NCBI RefSeq assembly: GCF_007830115.1
Contig: NZ_VLKP01000008.1
Coordinates: 62,001-126,000 of the forward strand
Direction of reading: 5' to 3'
Length of the DNA stretch: 64,000 nt
DNA from: Aerolutibacter ruishenii
Lineage (GTDB): Bacteria; Pseudomonadota; Gammaproteobacteria; Xanthomonadales; Xanthomonadaceae
The notes under the pieces: model-generated
Seen by the model: only the letters and a program-made list of their open reading frames with translations
Databases searched by the model: none
What the model was told of the DNA's origin: nothing
Translations under genes and position numbers: made by a program
Shown: in pieces, positions 34,816 through 46,726 of the stretch
Numbering within the stretch: position 1 is the first letter of the stretch
How the letters are laid out: every line of letters starts with the position of its first letter

Positions 34816-35085
34816 TCAGCTGTCTTCGTCGAAACGGCGTTCGAACAGCGAGGCGACTGCGTCGCACGCGGTGCCTTCGTCCTCGCCGTCCACGCGCAAC
34901 TTGACCAGCGTGCCCTGGCCGGCAGCCAGCAGCATCACCCCCATGATGCTCTTGGCGTTGACCTCGCGGCCCTTGGCGGTGAGGGTCACGTTGCTCTTGT
35001 AGGCCGACAGCAGCTGCACCAGCTTGGCGGTGGCGCGGGCATGCAGGCCCAGGCGGTTGCTGACGGTCAGTTCGCGCTCGATCAT
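34816..35085 (-). CDS. ptsH: Phosphocarrier protein HPr
   Basis: 89 aa. His15 in RLGLHARATAKLV is the EI-dependent phosphosite and Ser46 in NAKSIMGVMLL is the residue modified by HprK, so both input routes present in this cluster are possible. The protein is the hub between ptsI (downstream, 13 bp) and EIIA-Man (upstream, 10 bp). Length is normal for HPr. Confidence 0.95.
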   Translation of the reverse strand: MIERELTVSNRLGLHARATAKLVQLLSAYKSNVTLTAKGREVNAKSIMGVMLLAAGQGTLVKLRVDGEDEGTACDAVASLFERRFDEDS

Positions 35086-35095
35086 GCGGGGGGCC

Positions 35096-35488
35096 TCACG
35101 CGTCGTCCAGGATCACGCCGTTGCGGGCGCCCGCGGATGCCACCGCGGGCAATTCGTCCAGCTCAAGCTCGGCACAGTTCATCACCCGCAACAGCATCGG
35201 CAGGCTGACCGCCGACACCCGGCGCACCGGCGTGCCCAGCCGCGCGACCCTGGCCGCCAGGTTGCTGGGCGTGGCGCCGTACAGGTCGGTCAGCACCAGC
35301 ACGCCGGCGCCGCCATCCACGCGACGCAGCGCCGCGCTGGCCTGCGGCAGCAGTTCGTCCGGGTCGCCGCCAAAGGGCACCTCGAAGGCCTCGGTGCGCA
35401 GCGGCAGCGTGCGCAGCAGTCCGGTGGCCACCGCGACGAGCGCGCTGCCAATGCCGGGGTGGGTGATGAGCAGGATTCCGACGGCCAT
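35096..35488 (-). CDS. PTS system mannose-type EIIA domain protein
   Basis: 130-aa stand-alone EIIA of the mannose family. His10 in GILLITHPGIG is the predicted phosphosite, followed by VLVLTDLYGATPSNLAARVARLG. No IIB, IIC or IID partners are nearby, so it is probably an output or sink of the phosphorelay instead of a sugar transporter component. The ATG at 35488 is chosen because the fold begins there; an in-frame ATG 21 codons earlier adds unconserved sequence. It lies between rapZ and ptsH in the same direction. Confidence 0.9.
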   Translation of the reverse strand: MAVGILLITHPGIGSALVAVATGLLRTLPLRTEAFEVPFGGDPDELLPQASAALRRVDGGAGVLVLTDLYGATPSNLAARVARLGTPVRRVSAVSLPMLLRVMNCAELELDELPAVASAGARNGVILDDA

Positions 35489-35580
35489 GGCTGGAAACTT
35501 AACAGAGCAGGGGCGCGGCCCGAAAGCGGGCAGCGTGGATCCGGGATGCATTGTCCCCGGCGGGTGTGACGCGGGTGGGA

Positions 35581-36459
35581 CTAATCCAGTTCGCGGTGGT
35601 GCACGGCGACTTCGTCCCAGCCGTTGGCGCGCGCGCGTGCGGCCATGCGTTCGGCCAGGTACACCGAGCGGTGGCGGCCGCCCGTGCAGCCGAATGCGAC
35701 GGTGACGTAGCTGCGGGTGGTGTCGGCGTTCATGCGCGGCAGCCAGGTGTCGAGGAACTGGCTGACCTGTCCGAAGAACGTTTCCACGTCGGCCTGCCGG
35801 TCCAGATAGTCACGCACCCCCGCGTCGCGACCGGACAAGGGCCGCAGCACTGCGTCCCAGTGCGGGTTGGGCAGGGCGCGCGCGTCGAACACGAAGTCGG
35901 CATCGGCCGGCACGCCGTGGCGGTAGGCAAAGGATTCGAACAGCAGCGACAGCTTCTTGTCGTCACCCATCTCGAATTCGGTGATGACATGCCGGCGCAA
36001 CTGGTGCACGTTCAGGTCGCTGGTGTCGATCACCCGGTCGGCGATCTGGCGCAGTGGGCGCAGCAGGTCGCGCTCGCGGTCGATGGCCTCGGCCAGCGGC
36101 AGGCCCAGGTGGCTGAGCGGGTGGCGGCGGCGGGTGTCGGCGTAGCGCCGCAGCAGCACCTCGTCGCGGCATTCGAAGAATATCAGGCGCGGGTCCAGGC
36201 CCAGCTCGCCCACGGCCGACAGCCAGCCGGACACCTTGGCCAGCTCGCCGCCGCGGTTGCGCACGTCGATCCCCACCGCCAGCTTGGGCGGGGCATCCTC
36301 GCCGCTGCTGACGCTGCGCACGAACTGCGGCAGCATCTCGATGGGCAGGTTGTCGACGCAGTAGTAGCCCAGGTCCTCGAAGGTGCGCAGCGCCACCGAC
36401 TTGCCCGAGCCGGACAGGCCGCTGACGATGACCAGCATCGGCGCCGCCACCGCGTTCAT
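35581..36459 (-). CDS. rapZ: RNase adapter protein RapZ
   Basis: 292-aa P-loop protein. Walker A is [28 protein letters not shown]; the C-terminal half carries [31 protein letters not shown] typical of RapZ/YvcJ. In E. coli it delivers GlmZ sRNA to RNase E and thereby tunes glmS and amino-sugar supply; whether GlmZ-like RNAs exist here is unknown. It starts inside the hprK stop (4-nt overlap). Confidence 0.95.
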   Translation of the reverse strand: MNAVAAPMLVIVSGLSGSGKSVALRTFEDLGYYCVDNLPIEMLPQFVRSVSSGEDAPPKLAVGIDVRNRGGELAKVSGWLSAVGELGLDPRLIFFECRDEVLLRRYADTRRRHPLSHLGLPLAEAIDRERDLLRPLRQIADRVIDTSDLNVHQLRRHVITEFEMGDDKKLSLLFESFAYRHGVPADADFVFDARALPNPHWDAVLRPLSGRDAGVRDYLDRQADVETFFGQVSQFLDTWLPRMNADTTRSYVTVAFGCTGGRHRSVYLAERMAARARANGWDEVAVHHRELD

Positions 36460-37406
36460 GCCTCGCCCCGTTCCAGGAAATTGCTGTGCCGGGCGATGAA
36501 GGCCGCCGCCGGGTCCATGCCCTTCATCCGCAGGCTGTGCAGGCGCGTGGCGGCCTCGGTCAGCACCGCCAGGTTGCGGCCGGGCATCACCGGCAGGGTG
36601 GTGGTCGGCACGTCCAGGTCGAGGATGCGGCGGGTGCTGTTGTCGCCGGTCAGGCGTTCCAGGCCGCTGGGCAGCGGGTCGGTCATCGGCTTGGTCAGGT
36701 GGACGATGAGCCGAAGGTACTTGTTCTTCTTGACCGCCGTGTCACCGAACATCTGCCGGATGTTGAGCACGCCCAGGCCACGCACTTCCAGCAGGTCCTG
36801 CAGCATGTCCGGACAAGTGCCGTCGAGCACGTCGGGGGCGATCTGGGTGAACTCCGGTGCGTCGTCGGCGACCAGGCGGTGGCCACGGGTGATCAGCTCC
36901 AGCGCCAGTTCGCTCTTGCCCGAACCGGATTCGCCGGTGATCAGCACGCCGATGGAGTAGATCTCCATGAACACGCCGTGCATGGTGATCCGCGGCGCAA
37001 GTGCGCGCGCCAGGTGGTACTGCAGCAGGTTGAGCAGTTCATGTCCGCGGCGCGGCGAGCACCACAGCGGCGTCTCCGACTCCTCGGCGGCCAGCCGCAG
37101 GTCATCCGGACAGTCCTGGCTCTTGCTCACCACCAGCGCCAGCGGTCGGAAGTGGATGATCTTCTCGATGGTCTCCCAGCGCTGGCGCGGGTCCAGCCCG
37201 TCCAGCCACGCCAGTTCCTCGGTGCCCAGGATCTGCACCTTGTTGGGGTAGATGGCATTGAGGTAGCCCGCCAGCGACGGGCGTCGGGCCACGGTATCGC
37301 CGGCTTCCAGCACGCGGCCGCCACCGGACTGGCCGGCGATCCAGCGCAGGCCCAGGCGCTCGCGCTGCTGGTCGAAGAGTTCGTTGGCGCTGATGCGGGT
37401 GGTCAT
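36456..37406 (-). CDS. hprK: HPr kinase/phosphorylase
   Basis: 316-aa enzyme that phosphorylates or dephosphorylates Ser46 of HPr. The P-loop is [20 protein letters not shown] (near residue 150-170) and the HprK signature [15 protein letters not shown] is present, along with [10 protein letters not shown]. In proteobacteria the enzyme links carbon state to the nitrogen-type PTS. It directly precedes rapZ and follows ptsN by 9 bp. Confidence 0.96.
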   Translation of the reverse strand: MTTRISANELFDQQRERLGLRWIAGQSGGGRVLEAGDTVARRPSLAGYLNAIYPNKVQILGTEELAWLDGLDPRQRWETIEKIIHFRPLALVVSKSQDCPDDLRLAAEESETPLWCSPRRGHELLNLLQYHLARALAPRITMHGVFMEIYSIGVLITGESGSGKSELALELITRGHRLVADDAPEFTQIAPDVLDGTCPDMLQDLLEVRGLGVLNIRQMFGDTAVKKNKYLRLIVHLTKPMTDPLPSGLERLTGDNSTRRILDLDVPTTTLPVMPGRNLAVLTEAATRLHSLRMKGMDPAAAFIARHSNFLERGEA

Positions 37407-37415
37407 CAGCCCATC

Positions 37416-37892
37416 CTAACGGCACTCAGGCGCCACGGGGCGGTCGGCCACCAGCAGCCGGTAAAGCGCCTCGGGGGAGCCGGCCGCGCGCAGGGTCTGG
37501 CGGAAGGCCGGGTCGGAGAAACGCTGGGCCACTTCGGCCAGGCGGTGCAGGTGTTCCTGCACGAAATGTTCGGGGACCGCCATGGCCACCACCAGGTCGA
37601 CCGGCTGGCCGTCCAGGGCGCCGAACTCGACGGGAGGGGTCAATTGCAGGAACGCGCAGCGCGTGTCCTCGAGGTTGGCCAGGCGCCCATGCGGCAGGGC
37701 AACGCCATGGCCGATAGCCGTGCTCGCCAGGGCTTCCCGGGCCCGCAGGCTGTCGCGGATCAGGGTGATCTCGCCGGAGGAGGCCGCCGCACCGGCCAGG
37801 AGCCGTGCGGCGGCTTCGATCACCGCATCGCGACTGCCGGCCGAGGCCAGCCGTGCGACGCGGTCAACGGTGAGCATGTCATGCAGCGGCAT
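37416..37892 (-). CDS. ptsN: PTS IIA-like nitrogen regulatory protein
   Basis: 158-aa EIIA-Ntr. The phosphosite is His68 in AIGHGVALPHGRL; TAIGHGVALPHG and VDLVVAMAVPEHFVQEHLHRLAEVA are family-typical. In other bacteria it modulates K+ transport, sensor kinases and sigma-54 functions according to its phosphorylation state. Its position between hpf and hprK is the conserved rpoN-hpf-ptsN-hprK-rapZ order. The phosphate donor is most likely the EI-HPr chain encoded downstream. Confidence 0.93.
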   Translation of the reverse strand: MPLHDMLTVDRVARLASAGSRDAVIEAAARLLAGAAASSGEITLIRDSLRAREALASTAIGHGVALPHGRLANLEDTRCAFLQLTPPVEFGALDGQPVDLVVAMAVPEHFVQEHLHRLAEVAQRFSDPAFRQTLRAAGSPEALYRLLVADRPVAPECR

Positions 37893-37895
37893 CCG

Positions 37896-38225
37896 TCAGC
37901 CGAAATCGGCACTGCGGGCGATGCCCTCGGCGCGGCGGTGGTTGTCGACCTGCTTTTCCTTGTGCTTCATCAGCAGCCGGTCGAGCTTGTCGGCCAACAG
38001 GTCGATCGCACCATACATGTCCACGCCGGTGGCATCGGCGTGCAGGGCCTTGCCGGCGATGTTGATGGTCGCTTCCGCACAGTGTTCGACCTTGTCGACA
38101 TTCAGCAGCACGCGCACCTCGAGCGGCTGTTCGAAATGGCGCGGGAGCCGTTCCAGCTTTGATTCCACGTAGTCACGCAGGGCCTGGGTGACTTCGATCT
38201 GCTGACCGTGGACTTCGATGCGCAT
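37896..38225 (-). CDS. hpf: Ribosome hibernation promoting factor
   Basis: 109-aa short-form HPF/YfiA protein (RIEVHGQQIEVTQALRDYVESKLERLPRHFEQPLEVRVLLNVDK, then DMYGAIDLLADKLDRLLMKHKEK) that binds the 30S decoding region and stops translation in resting cells. The SD AAGGAGGT just upstream (complement of 38230-38238) is one of the strongest in the window. The 148 bp before it, behind rpoN, may hold a separate promoter; a sigma-54 -24/-12 pair was looked for and not found. Confidence 0.95.
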   Translation of the reverse strand: MRIEVHGQQIEVTQALRDYVESKLERLPRHFEQPLEVRVLLNVDKVEHCAEATINIAGKALHADATGVDMYGAIDLLADKLDRLLMKHKEKQVDNHRRAEGIARSADFG

Positions 38226-38373
38226 AGGGAACCTCCTTCACAGTGGAACGGTGGGGACAGCATCTCATGTCTGGGATGTGTTGGCCCCAGTTTCAAGCTT
38301 TGGCCGGTGCGTGCCTTGATTGCCGTCAATTGGCGGGCCGCCAAGCGGCGACAGCATGGTGGCATGCGGCGGA

Positions 38374-39783
38374 TCAGCAGACCCGCACGCGATCCTGCGA
38401 GGAGGGAATGTTCATCGCTTCACGGTACTTGGCGATGGTGCGTCGCGCGACCGGCATGCCGCCGGCTTTCAGCGATTCGGCCAGGCGGGCGTCGGAGAGC
38501 GGCTTGCGCGGGTTCTCCGCCTCGATCAGCTGGCGGATCCTGGCCTGGCTGGCGGTGCTGGAGGCCTCGCCGCCGGCGTCGGTCTCGATGCCCGACGCGA
38601 AAAAGGCCCGCAGCGCGATGGTGCCGCGGGGCGTGCGCGCGTACTTGCGGGCGATGGCGCGCGACACGGTGGATTCGTGCAATCCCACCTCCTGGGCCAC
38701 TTCCCGCAGGGTCAGCGGACGCAGGGCGCTGTCGCCGAACTCCAGGAAGGCCGCCTGCTGGTGGATCAGGCAGCGGGTGACCTTGAGCAGGGTGTCGCCC
38801 CGCGCCTCCACGCTCCGCAGCAGCCAGCGCGCTTCCTGCAGCCGGCCGCGCAGGTAGCTGGCGTCGGCAGAACTGGCGTGGCGGATCATGGATTCGTAGC
38901 CTCGGTGGATGGCCAGGCCGGGGCGCGTGCCCGATGCCAGCGCGGTGCGCCAGATGCCTTGGTGGCGCCAGATCACCACGTCCGGACTGACGTAGGTGTC
39001 GTTGTCGACGCCACCGATCTGCGCGCCCGGCTTGGGGTCCAGCGAGCGCAGCAGCTGCACGGCCAGTTCCACGTCGGCCGTGTCCAGCCTGAGTTCGGCG
39101 GCCAGGCCCTCGATGCCGATCCTGGGCAGGCGTTCCAGCGGGCCTTCGGCCAGTTGGCGGGCCAGGGCCATGCCCGGGGTGTCGTCGGGCAGGTTCTGCA
39201 ATTGCAGCAGCAGGCATTCGCCCAGGGAGCGGCAACCCACGCCCACCGGGTCGAAGCGCTGGATCTGGTGCAGGACCGTGGTCACTTCGGTAACGCTGGC
39301 GTCCATTCCAGGGGCCAGCGACTGGACGAAGGCCTCCAGGTCTTCGCGCAGGTAGCCGTCGTCATCGATCGCGTCGATCAGCGCGACGCCGATGCGGCGG
39401 TCACGCGGGGGCAGCGGGCTCAGGTGCAGTTGCCACAGCAGGTGGTCGTGCAGGCTCTCGTTGCCGGCCACCTGTTCGGCGGCAGGCGAGTCGTCGTCGA
39501 TGTCGGAAGGGCCGATGCGCTCGTACCAGGTCTCGCCTTCGGCCATGCCCCAGTCATCCGCGGGGTTGGGCGGCTCCGCAGGCTCCGGAGCGCCATCGTT
39601 CGCACCCGCGTCCGGGGTGGGGGCCTGGTCGTCGGTCCAGTCCAGCAGCGGGTTGCTTTCCACCGCCGCGGCCAGTTCGGCCTCCAGTTCCGCGGTCGAC
39701 AGCTGCAGCAGGTGGATGGCCTGCCGCAACTGCGGCGTCATCACCAGGTGCTGTCCGAGGGAGGCTTGGAGGCGAGGCTTCAT
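38374..39783 (-). CDS. rpoN: RNA polymerase sigma-54 factor
   Basis: 469 aa. Region I is the Gln/Leu-rich start (LQASLGQHLVMTPQLRQAIHLLQLSTAELEAEL), region II is acidic, the core-binding region follows, and near the end a helix-turn-helix (LTLREVAQEVGLHESTVSRAIARKYARTPRG) and the RpoN box VARRTIAKYREAMNIPSS contact the -12 and -24 elements. All functional regions are intact. It lies between lptB (50 bp) and hpf and is the canonical first gene of the nitrogen-PTS cluster. Confidence 0.97.
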   Translation of the reverse strand: MKPRLQASLGQHLVMTPQLRQAIHLLQLSTAELEAELAAAVESNPLLDWTDDQAPTPDAGANDGAPEPAEPPNPADDWGMAEGETWYERIGPSDIDDDSPAAEQVAGNESLHDHLLWQLHLSPLPPRDRRIGVALIDAIDDDGYLREDLEAFVQSLAPGMDASVTEVTTVLHQIQRFDPVGVGCRSLGECLLLQLQNLPDDTPGMALARQLAEGPLERLPRIGIEGLAAELRLDTADVELAVQLLRSLDPKPGAQIGGVDNDTYVSPDVVIWRHQGIWRTALASGTRPGLAIHRGYESMIRHASSADASYLRGRLQEARWLLRSVEARGDTLLKVTRCLIHQQAAFLEFGDSALRPLTLREVAQEVGLHESTVSRAIARKYARTPRGTIALRAFFASGIETDAGGEASSTASQARIRQLIEAENPRKPLSDARLAESLKAGGMPVARRTIAKYREAMNIPSSQDRVRVC

Positions 39784-39833
39784 GGTTGATCACCAACATA
39801 CCGCGGCAGGGCCGACGGTCGCTGGCAATCCGG

Positions 39834-40553
39834 TCACAGGCGGAAGGTTTCGCCCAGATAGACGCGACGCACGTCGGGGTTGGCCAGCAGCGCGTCCGGA
39901 GCCCCCTGCGCGAGCACGCCGCCATCGCTGAGGATATACGCACGGTCGCAGATGCCCAAGGTCTCGCGCACGTTGTGGTCGGTGATGAGCACGCCGATGC
40001 CGCGGTTCTTGAGGTGGGTGACGATGCGCTGGATCTCGCCGACCGAGATCGGGTCGACCCCGGCAAACGGTTCGTCCAGCAGGATCAGGCGTGGGCGGCC
40101 GGCCAGCGCGCGCGCGATCTCCACGCGGCGGCGCTCGCCGCCAGACAGGCTGGCGCCCCGCTGGTCGGCGACGTGGCTGATCTGCAATTCGTCCAGGAGG
40201 TTGGCCAGTTCGCGCTCGCGGCCGGCACGGTCCAGGTCATCGCGCAGCTCCAGCACCAGCATGATGTTGTCGGCCACGGTCAGCTTGCGGAACACCGACG
40301 GTTCCTGCGGCAGGTAACCCACGCCGTATTTGGCGCGCACGTACATCGGCTCGTGGGTGATGTCGCGGCCGTCGAGCTTGATCTCGCCGGCATCGGCCGG
40401 CACCAGGCCGACGATCATGTAGAAGCAGGTGGTCTTGCCTGCGCCGTTGGGGCCCAGCAGGCCGACGACCTCGCCGGCATCCAGGGTCAGGCTGAAGTCC
40501 TTGACCACCTGGCGCGAGCGGTAGGACTTGCGCAGTCCGCTGACAACCAGCAT
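39834..40553 (-). CDS. lptB: LPS export ABC transporter ATP-binding protein
   Basis: 239-aa ATPase that powers extraction of LPS from the inner membrane with LptFG. Walker A is [18 protein letters not shown], signature [15 protein letters not shown], Walker [18 protein letters not shown]-loop [12 protein letters not shown]. The start shares one base with the end of lptA. LptFG are not in the window. Confidence 0.97.
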   Translation of the reverse strand: MLVVSGLRKSYRSRQVVKDFSLTLDAGEVVGLLGPNGAGKTTCFYMIVGLVPADAGEIKLDGRDITHEPMYVRAKYGVGYLPQEPSVFRKLTVADNIMLVLELRDDLDRAGRERELANLLDELQISHVADQRGASLSGGERRRVEIARALAGRPRLILLDEPFAGVDPISVGEIQRIVTHLKNRGIGVLITDHNVRETLGICDRAYILSDGGVLAQGAPDALLANPDVRRVYLGETFRL

Positions 40554-41086
40554 CAGGTGCCGCTCCCGTTGCCGCGTGCGCCCCTGGGCAGGATCCGCAT
40601 CTTGACCCGGCTCTTGCCGGGTTCGCCGCCGGTGACCTGGTTGGTGCGCATGTTGTACACCACGCGCTGCCCGCCCAGCGTCCCTCGCGGCTGGCGGATG
40701 TCGACGTTGCCGGTGAACACCACGATCTCGGTGGTGAGATCGTAGTCGATCCTGTTGGCCGTGGCCGTCATCGGCGTGCCATCGTCCATCTGCTGCTTGA
40801 GCGTGACCGGGGCACCGGTGAGCAGCACGCGGGTGGGGTCGCCGCCGCGCTGCGTGATCACGGCGGTGCTGGCGCGGATGTCCAGCGTGCCCTGGGTGAT
40901 GGTGACGCCGCCCGACAGCGTGGCCGGCTTGCTGTCGTCCAGGCTGTGGTCGACATGGCCGGCGTCGATGTCCATCGGCTGGTTGCGGTCGGACGAGCGC
41001 GCCAGGGCCGCCTGCGGCAAGGCAAGCGCGGCGGCCAGCACGAATGCCGGCAGGGTGGCCAGCCGGTTAGCGGGCAGTCCTTTCAT
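40553..41086 (-). CDS. lptA: LPS transport periplasmic protein LptA
   Basis: 177-aa periplasmic bridge protein with a signal peptide ([20 protein letters not shown], cleavage after LARS region). The OstA jellyroll is seen in [41 protein letters not shown] and [38 protein letters not shown]. The ATG at 41086 is preferred over one 21 codons earlier since it starts the signal peptide; it overlaps lptC by 20 nt. Confidence 0.93.
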   Translation of the reverse strand: MKGLPANRLATLPAFVLAAALALPQAALARSSDRNQPMDIDAGHVDHSLDDSKPATLSGGVTITQGTLDIRASTAVITQRGGDPTRVLLTGAPVTLKQQMDDGTPMTATANRIDYDLTTEIVVFTGNVDIRQPRGTLGGQRVVYNMRTNQVTGGEPGKSRVKMRILPRGARGNGSGT

Positions 41087-41636
41087 ATCGGGCCTTGACG
41101 TCGGATTCGAGAACGATGCGCTTGGCATCAAGTTGGGCGTCGAGCCCACGGCCGCTCAGTATAAATCCGGGCTGGGTCATGGCGACCTTCGCGTCGGACG
41201 TGGCACGTTTCGTGCCGGGGAAGACGTTCAGCTCTTCGGTGGCGATGCTTACCGGACGACCCTGCTTGTCCTGGGTGTCGGCGCGGACCTGGCCGCGCAG
41301 GCGGATCTCCTCGCCCTTGGGGGCTACCCAGGCACTCACCGAGCGTATTTCCCATGGTGTGCCGCCCTGGCCCGGTCGCGAGGGAATCACGAAGATCGGC
41401 GTCTGGATGTCCATCGAACGGGCCGACGGGTCCCGGGTCAATCGCGGGGCGCGCATGGCGAAAGCCTCGCGCCCCTGGTCGTCCAGGGCGACCAGCTCCA
41501 GGCCTTTGAGGACGTAATCCGGGCGGAACTGTGTCCGGATGGGCCCGGAGTCCGTGTCACGCTGGCGCCAGACCATCCACGTGCTGAGGATGGCGGCGAC
41601 CAGCAACACCCAGGTGGCGGCGGTACGCCAACTCAC
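41067..41636 (-). CDS. lptC: LPS export protein LptC
   Basis: 189-aa bitopic inner-membrane protein that passes LPS from LptBFG to LptA. One N-terminal helix (about residues 5-23, WRTAATWVLLVAAILSTWM) is followed by an OstA-like beta domain (FRPDYVLKGLELVALDDQGREAFAMRAPRLTRDP, SDAKVAMTQPGFILSGRGLDAQL). It overlaps kdsC by 4 nt and lptA by 20 nt, consistent with tightly coupled expression. Confidence 0.92.
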   Translation of the reverse strand: MSWRTAATWVLLVAAILSTWMVWRQRDTDSGPIRTQFRPDYVLKGLELVALDDQGREAFAMRAPRLTRDPSARSMDIQTPIFVIPSRPGQGGTPWEIRSVSAWVAPKGEEIRLRGQVRADTQDKQGRPVSIATEELNVFPGTKRATSDAKVAMTQPGFILSGRGLDAQLDAKRIVLESDVKARYERTAR

Positions 41637-42214
41637 GCATTGCCCTCGACGCGAAGGCCGTCCACGCGAACCACGGTGGACAGCAACGCCTCGGCCTTGC
41701 CCTGGGCGGCCAGCACCAGGTCGCAGAACTCGCGTGCCGCGCCGTTGCCCGCCGGGGCGCTGGTGCGCCAGTGCGCGCGTTCACGCACCCACGGGTGCGC
41801 ACTGCCGGGGGCCACGGAAAAACCCACCTGCTGCATCACGCGCAGGTCGGGCAGGTCGTCGCCCATGAAGGCCACGTCGTCCAGGCCGATGCCCAGCCGC
41901 GCGGCGATGTCGCGCACGCAGGCCAGCTTGTCGGCCACCGCGGTATGCACTTCGACGATGCCCAGCTCGCGCGCGCGATGCTCGGCAATCGTGCTGGCGC
42001 GCGCGGTGACGAAGGCTACTGCTATACCGGCCTTGCGCAGCAGCACCAGGCCCTGGCCGTCGTGCACGTGGAACGCCTTGAGTTCGCGGCCTTCGCTGTC
42101 GAAGAACAGGCGGCCGTCGGTCAGGGTGCCGTCGATGTCGAAGCAGGCCAGCTTGACCCGTGCCGCGTGTTCACGCACTGGGGCGGGGTAGTCGTTGAGG
42201 TGGGAATAGGGCAT
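41633..42214 (-). CDS. kdsC: 3-deoxy-D-manno-octulosonate 8-phosphate phosphatase
   Basis: 193-aa HAD-family phosphatase giving free Kdo. Motif I is ACFDIDGTLTDGRLFF, motif II AVAFVTARAS, motif III/IV VAFMGDDLPDLRVMQQVGFSVAP, all as in KdsC. The C-terminal tail after REFCDLVL is slightly longer than in E. coli. It is between kdsD (27 bp) and lptC, so Kdo synthesis and LPS export genes are expressed together. Confidence 0.94.
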   Translation of the reverse strand: MPYSHLNDYPAPVREHAARVKLACFDIDGTLTDGRLFFDSEGRELKAFHVHDGQGLVLLRKAGIAVAFVTARASTIAEHRARELGIVEVHTAVADKLACVRDIAARLGIGLDDVAFMGDDLPDLRVMQQVGFSVAPGSAHPWVRERAHWRTSAPAGNGAAREFCDLVLAAQGKAEALLSTVVRVDGLRVEGNA

Positions 42215-42241
42215 GGGGGTGGGTGTCCGGCGTCGTCGGGA

Positions 42242-45048
<2,807 letters not shown>

Positions 45049-45068
45049 GACACCACGGCAGCGAACGC

Positions 45069-45094
45069 AAAAAGCCCCGGTTTCGGGGCTTTTT
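45069..45094. terminator. Intrinsic terminator after murA
   Basis: Arms AAAAAGCCCCG (45069-45079) and CGGGGCTTTTT (45084-45094) pair perfectly around GTTT and are followed by GTTTTGG. The symmetrical A- and T-runs let it act on both strands, so it can also end read-through coming from the DUF3108 side. Confidence 0.92.
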
Positions 45095-45136
45095 GTTTTG
45101 GCTCTTGTTGCTCCATGCGCCGGTGCGATGGAGAAA

Positions 45137-45248
45137 GGAGCGGGGCTGCGCTGTATTGCGGACAAGCGGGCCAAGGATGGCCCGCGGCGCGACTCCGCGC
45201 AGGATTGCGCGGACGGAGCGCGGGAGCAATACAGCGCAGCCCCGCTCC
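45137..45248. repeat. Three-armed inverted-repeat element, copy B
   Basis: Outer arms 45137-45159 and 45226-45248 are perfect complements (23 bp). Inside lie two hairpins: stem 45166-45172 with 45179-45185 (loop AAGGAT) and stem 45195-45200 with 45207-45212 (loop AGGATT). It shares the inner pattern with copy A (11384-11498) although stems differ in sequence. It lies between the murA terminator and the convergent end of a DUF3108 gene (14 bp away). Confidence 0.82.
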
Positions 45249-45262
45249 GCCCCAGACCCGAC

Positions 45263-45955
45263 TTACCGCACCGCACTCACCCGCAGGTCCATCGCATCCG
45301 AGCCCTTCTCGCGCTGCAGGATGCGCGCCGGCACCGGCATGCCATCCACCACCCAGGCGATCGTCTGGCGCTCGCCGCTGGTGTTGACCACCTTGGTGGC
45401 CTGCTGCGGCTTGCCGCCCACGGTGATCTGCTCCTTGCCGGCCACGGTGTACTTCATGACCTTGGCCTTGCCGTTCTCCACCAGCCGGTAGACCAGCGGC
45501 TTGCCGGCCAGCACGTCGCGCACCAGCGCCAGGTTGACCAGCAGCGCGTCCATGTCGCCGGCCTGCAGTTTCACCGGGCCGGCGCGCTCGGGCTTGACGT
45601 CGCCCGACCAGGTGGCCACGCCGCGCGACCAGTCATAGGCGGCGTTCTTGACCGAGCTCTTGACCAGCACCTTGCTGCTGTCGGTGCCCGACAGCGGGCG
45701 CCACTGCCCGCCCACGTCCTGGAACACCGTGGTCTGGCTGAGGTTGGCCAGCGGGTTCTGGATGCTGAGGTTGTAGCGCCACTTGCCTTCGCCGGCCTGG
45801 GTGAGGGTCATGCGGCCGTTGGCCTGCATGCCCATGTAGCTGGCCTCGTACTCGGCGGTGAACGGCTCGAGCGCCCATGCGGACGCGCTGGCGAGCAGGG
45901 CGGCCACCGCCAGCGTGATCCGGTACAGCTTCGACTTGGCAAACGTCTTGGTCAT
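45263..45955 (-). CDS. DUF3108 exported protein (second of tandem pair)
   Basis: 230 aa with a signal peptide (residues 1-28, ending SAWALEPF). The DUF3108 beta-rich fold shows FTAEYEASYMGMQANGRMTLTQAGEGKWRYNLSI, YDWSRGVATWSGDVKPERAGPVKLQAGDMDALLVNLALVRDV and a C-terminal PVPARILQREKGSDAMDLRV. Function is unknown; such proteins are periplasmic or outer-membrane associated. It follows its paralogue without a gap and lies at the end of the purM-purN unit. Confidence 0.85.
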   Translation of the reverse strand: MTKTFAKSKLYRITLAVAALLASASAWALEPFTAEYEASYMGMQANGRMTLTQAGEGKWRYNLSIQNPLANLSQTTVFQDVGGQWRPLSGTDSSKVLVKSSVKNAAYDWSRGVATWSGDVKPERAGPVKLQAGDMDALLVNLALVRDVLAGKPLVYRLVENGKAKVMKYTVAGKEQITVGGKPQQATKVVNTSGERQTIAWVVDGMPVPARILQREKGSDAMDLRVSAVR

Positions 45956-46726
45956 CTATTGGATTCCCTTGTACTCCACCAGGCGCAGGTCGTAGGTGTC
46001 CTGGCCGTTCTCGCGTTGCAGGATGCGGACCGGCGTTGGAACCCCGTCGGCCACCCATAGCAACGTTTCATCGCCGTGGGCGTGGCCGGTGCGGCCCACC
46101 CGCAGCGTGTCGAACCGCATGTCGCCCGCGCCCATGCTCTCCACGTCGCCGGCGACCTGGTACTGGTGGTCGCGCACGCGGCCATCGTCGACAAAGCGGT
46201 AGTGCAGGGCCTTGCCGGGGGCTGCGTCGCGGATCACCGCGAGGTTGATCAACAGGCCGCTCATGTCACCGGGCTGCAAGGCCACGGGACGTGAGCGGGA
46301 CGCTTTCACGTCGCCCGTCCAATGGGCGCTGCGTGAATTCCAATCGTAGAGTCCGATGGTTTGCCGGCGCGTGAACGCAAGCCGGCGCACCGTGGCCTGG
46401 GTCAGCGGGCGGTAAGTCTTGCCCGTGGCAGACACGTCGAAAACGGTGCTCTGGTCGGCATGGACGCCGGCGATCCTGAACACGCCGGCACCGCGCATCA
46501 ACAGGTCCACGCGCCAGCGGTCACCGGGTTGGCGCACCAGTTGCAGGGTGGCGTCGCCGAGTTCGCGGGTGCCCTTGTAGACCTTGTACTGGGCGACGAA
46601 GGGTTCCAGTGGGGCCTGGGCTTCGCTGGCGGCAGGAGCGGCGGCAGGTGTGGCGGGCTGCGCGATGGCGCTGGACAGCGGGACGATCAGGGCCGCGAAG
46701 ACGGTGATCGGTCGGATCCGGGTCAT
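45956..46726 (-). CDS. DUF3108 exported protein (first of tandem pair)
   Basis: 256 aa, signal peptide at residues 1-22 (ending SSAIAQ), then an Ala/Pro-rich stretch. It shares the layout of the next gene: FVAQYKVYKGTRELGDATLQLVRQPGDRWRVDLLM, YDWNSRSAHWTGDVKASRSRPVALQPGDMSGLLINLAVIRD and TPVRILQRENGQDTYDLRLVEY. The pair is an evident tandem duplication with strong divergence. Its ATG overlaps the purN stop by 4 nt, so it is translated from the purine operon mRNA. Function unknown. Confidence 0.85.
   Translation of the reverse strand: MTRIRPITVFAALIVPLSSAIAQPATPAAAPAASEAQAPLEPFVAQYKVYKGTRELGDATLQLVRQPGDRWRVDLLMRGAGVFRIAGVHADQSTVFDVSATGKTYRPLTQATVRRLAFTRRQTIGLYDWNSRSAHWTGDVKASRSRPVALQPGDMSGLLINLAVIRDAAPGKALHYRFVDDGRVRDHQYQVAGDVESMGAGDMRFDTLRVGRTGHAHGDETLLWVADGVPTPVRILQRENGQDTYDLRLVEYKGIQ

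Noticed and set aside
38226-38373. Sigma-54 promoter between rpoN and hpf
   Set aside because: An AAGGCACG resembles the -24 half, but no GC of a -12 element stands at the right distance.
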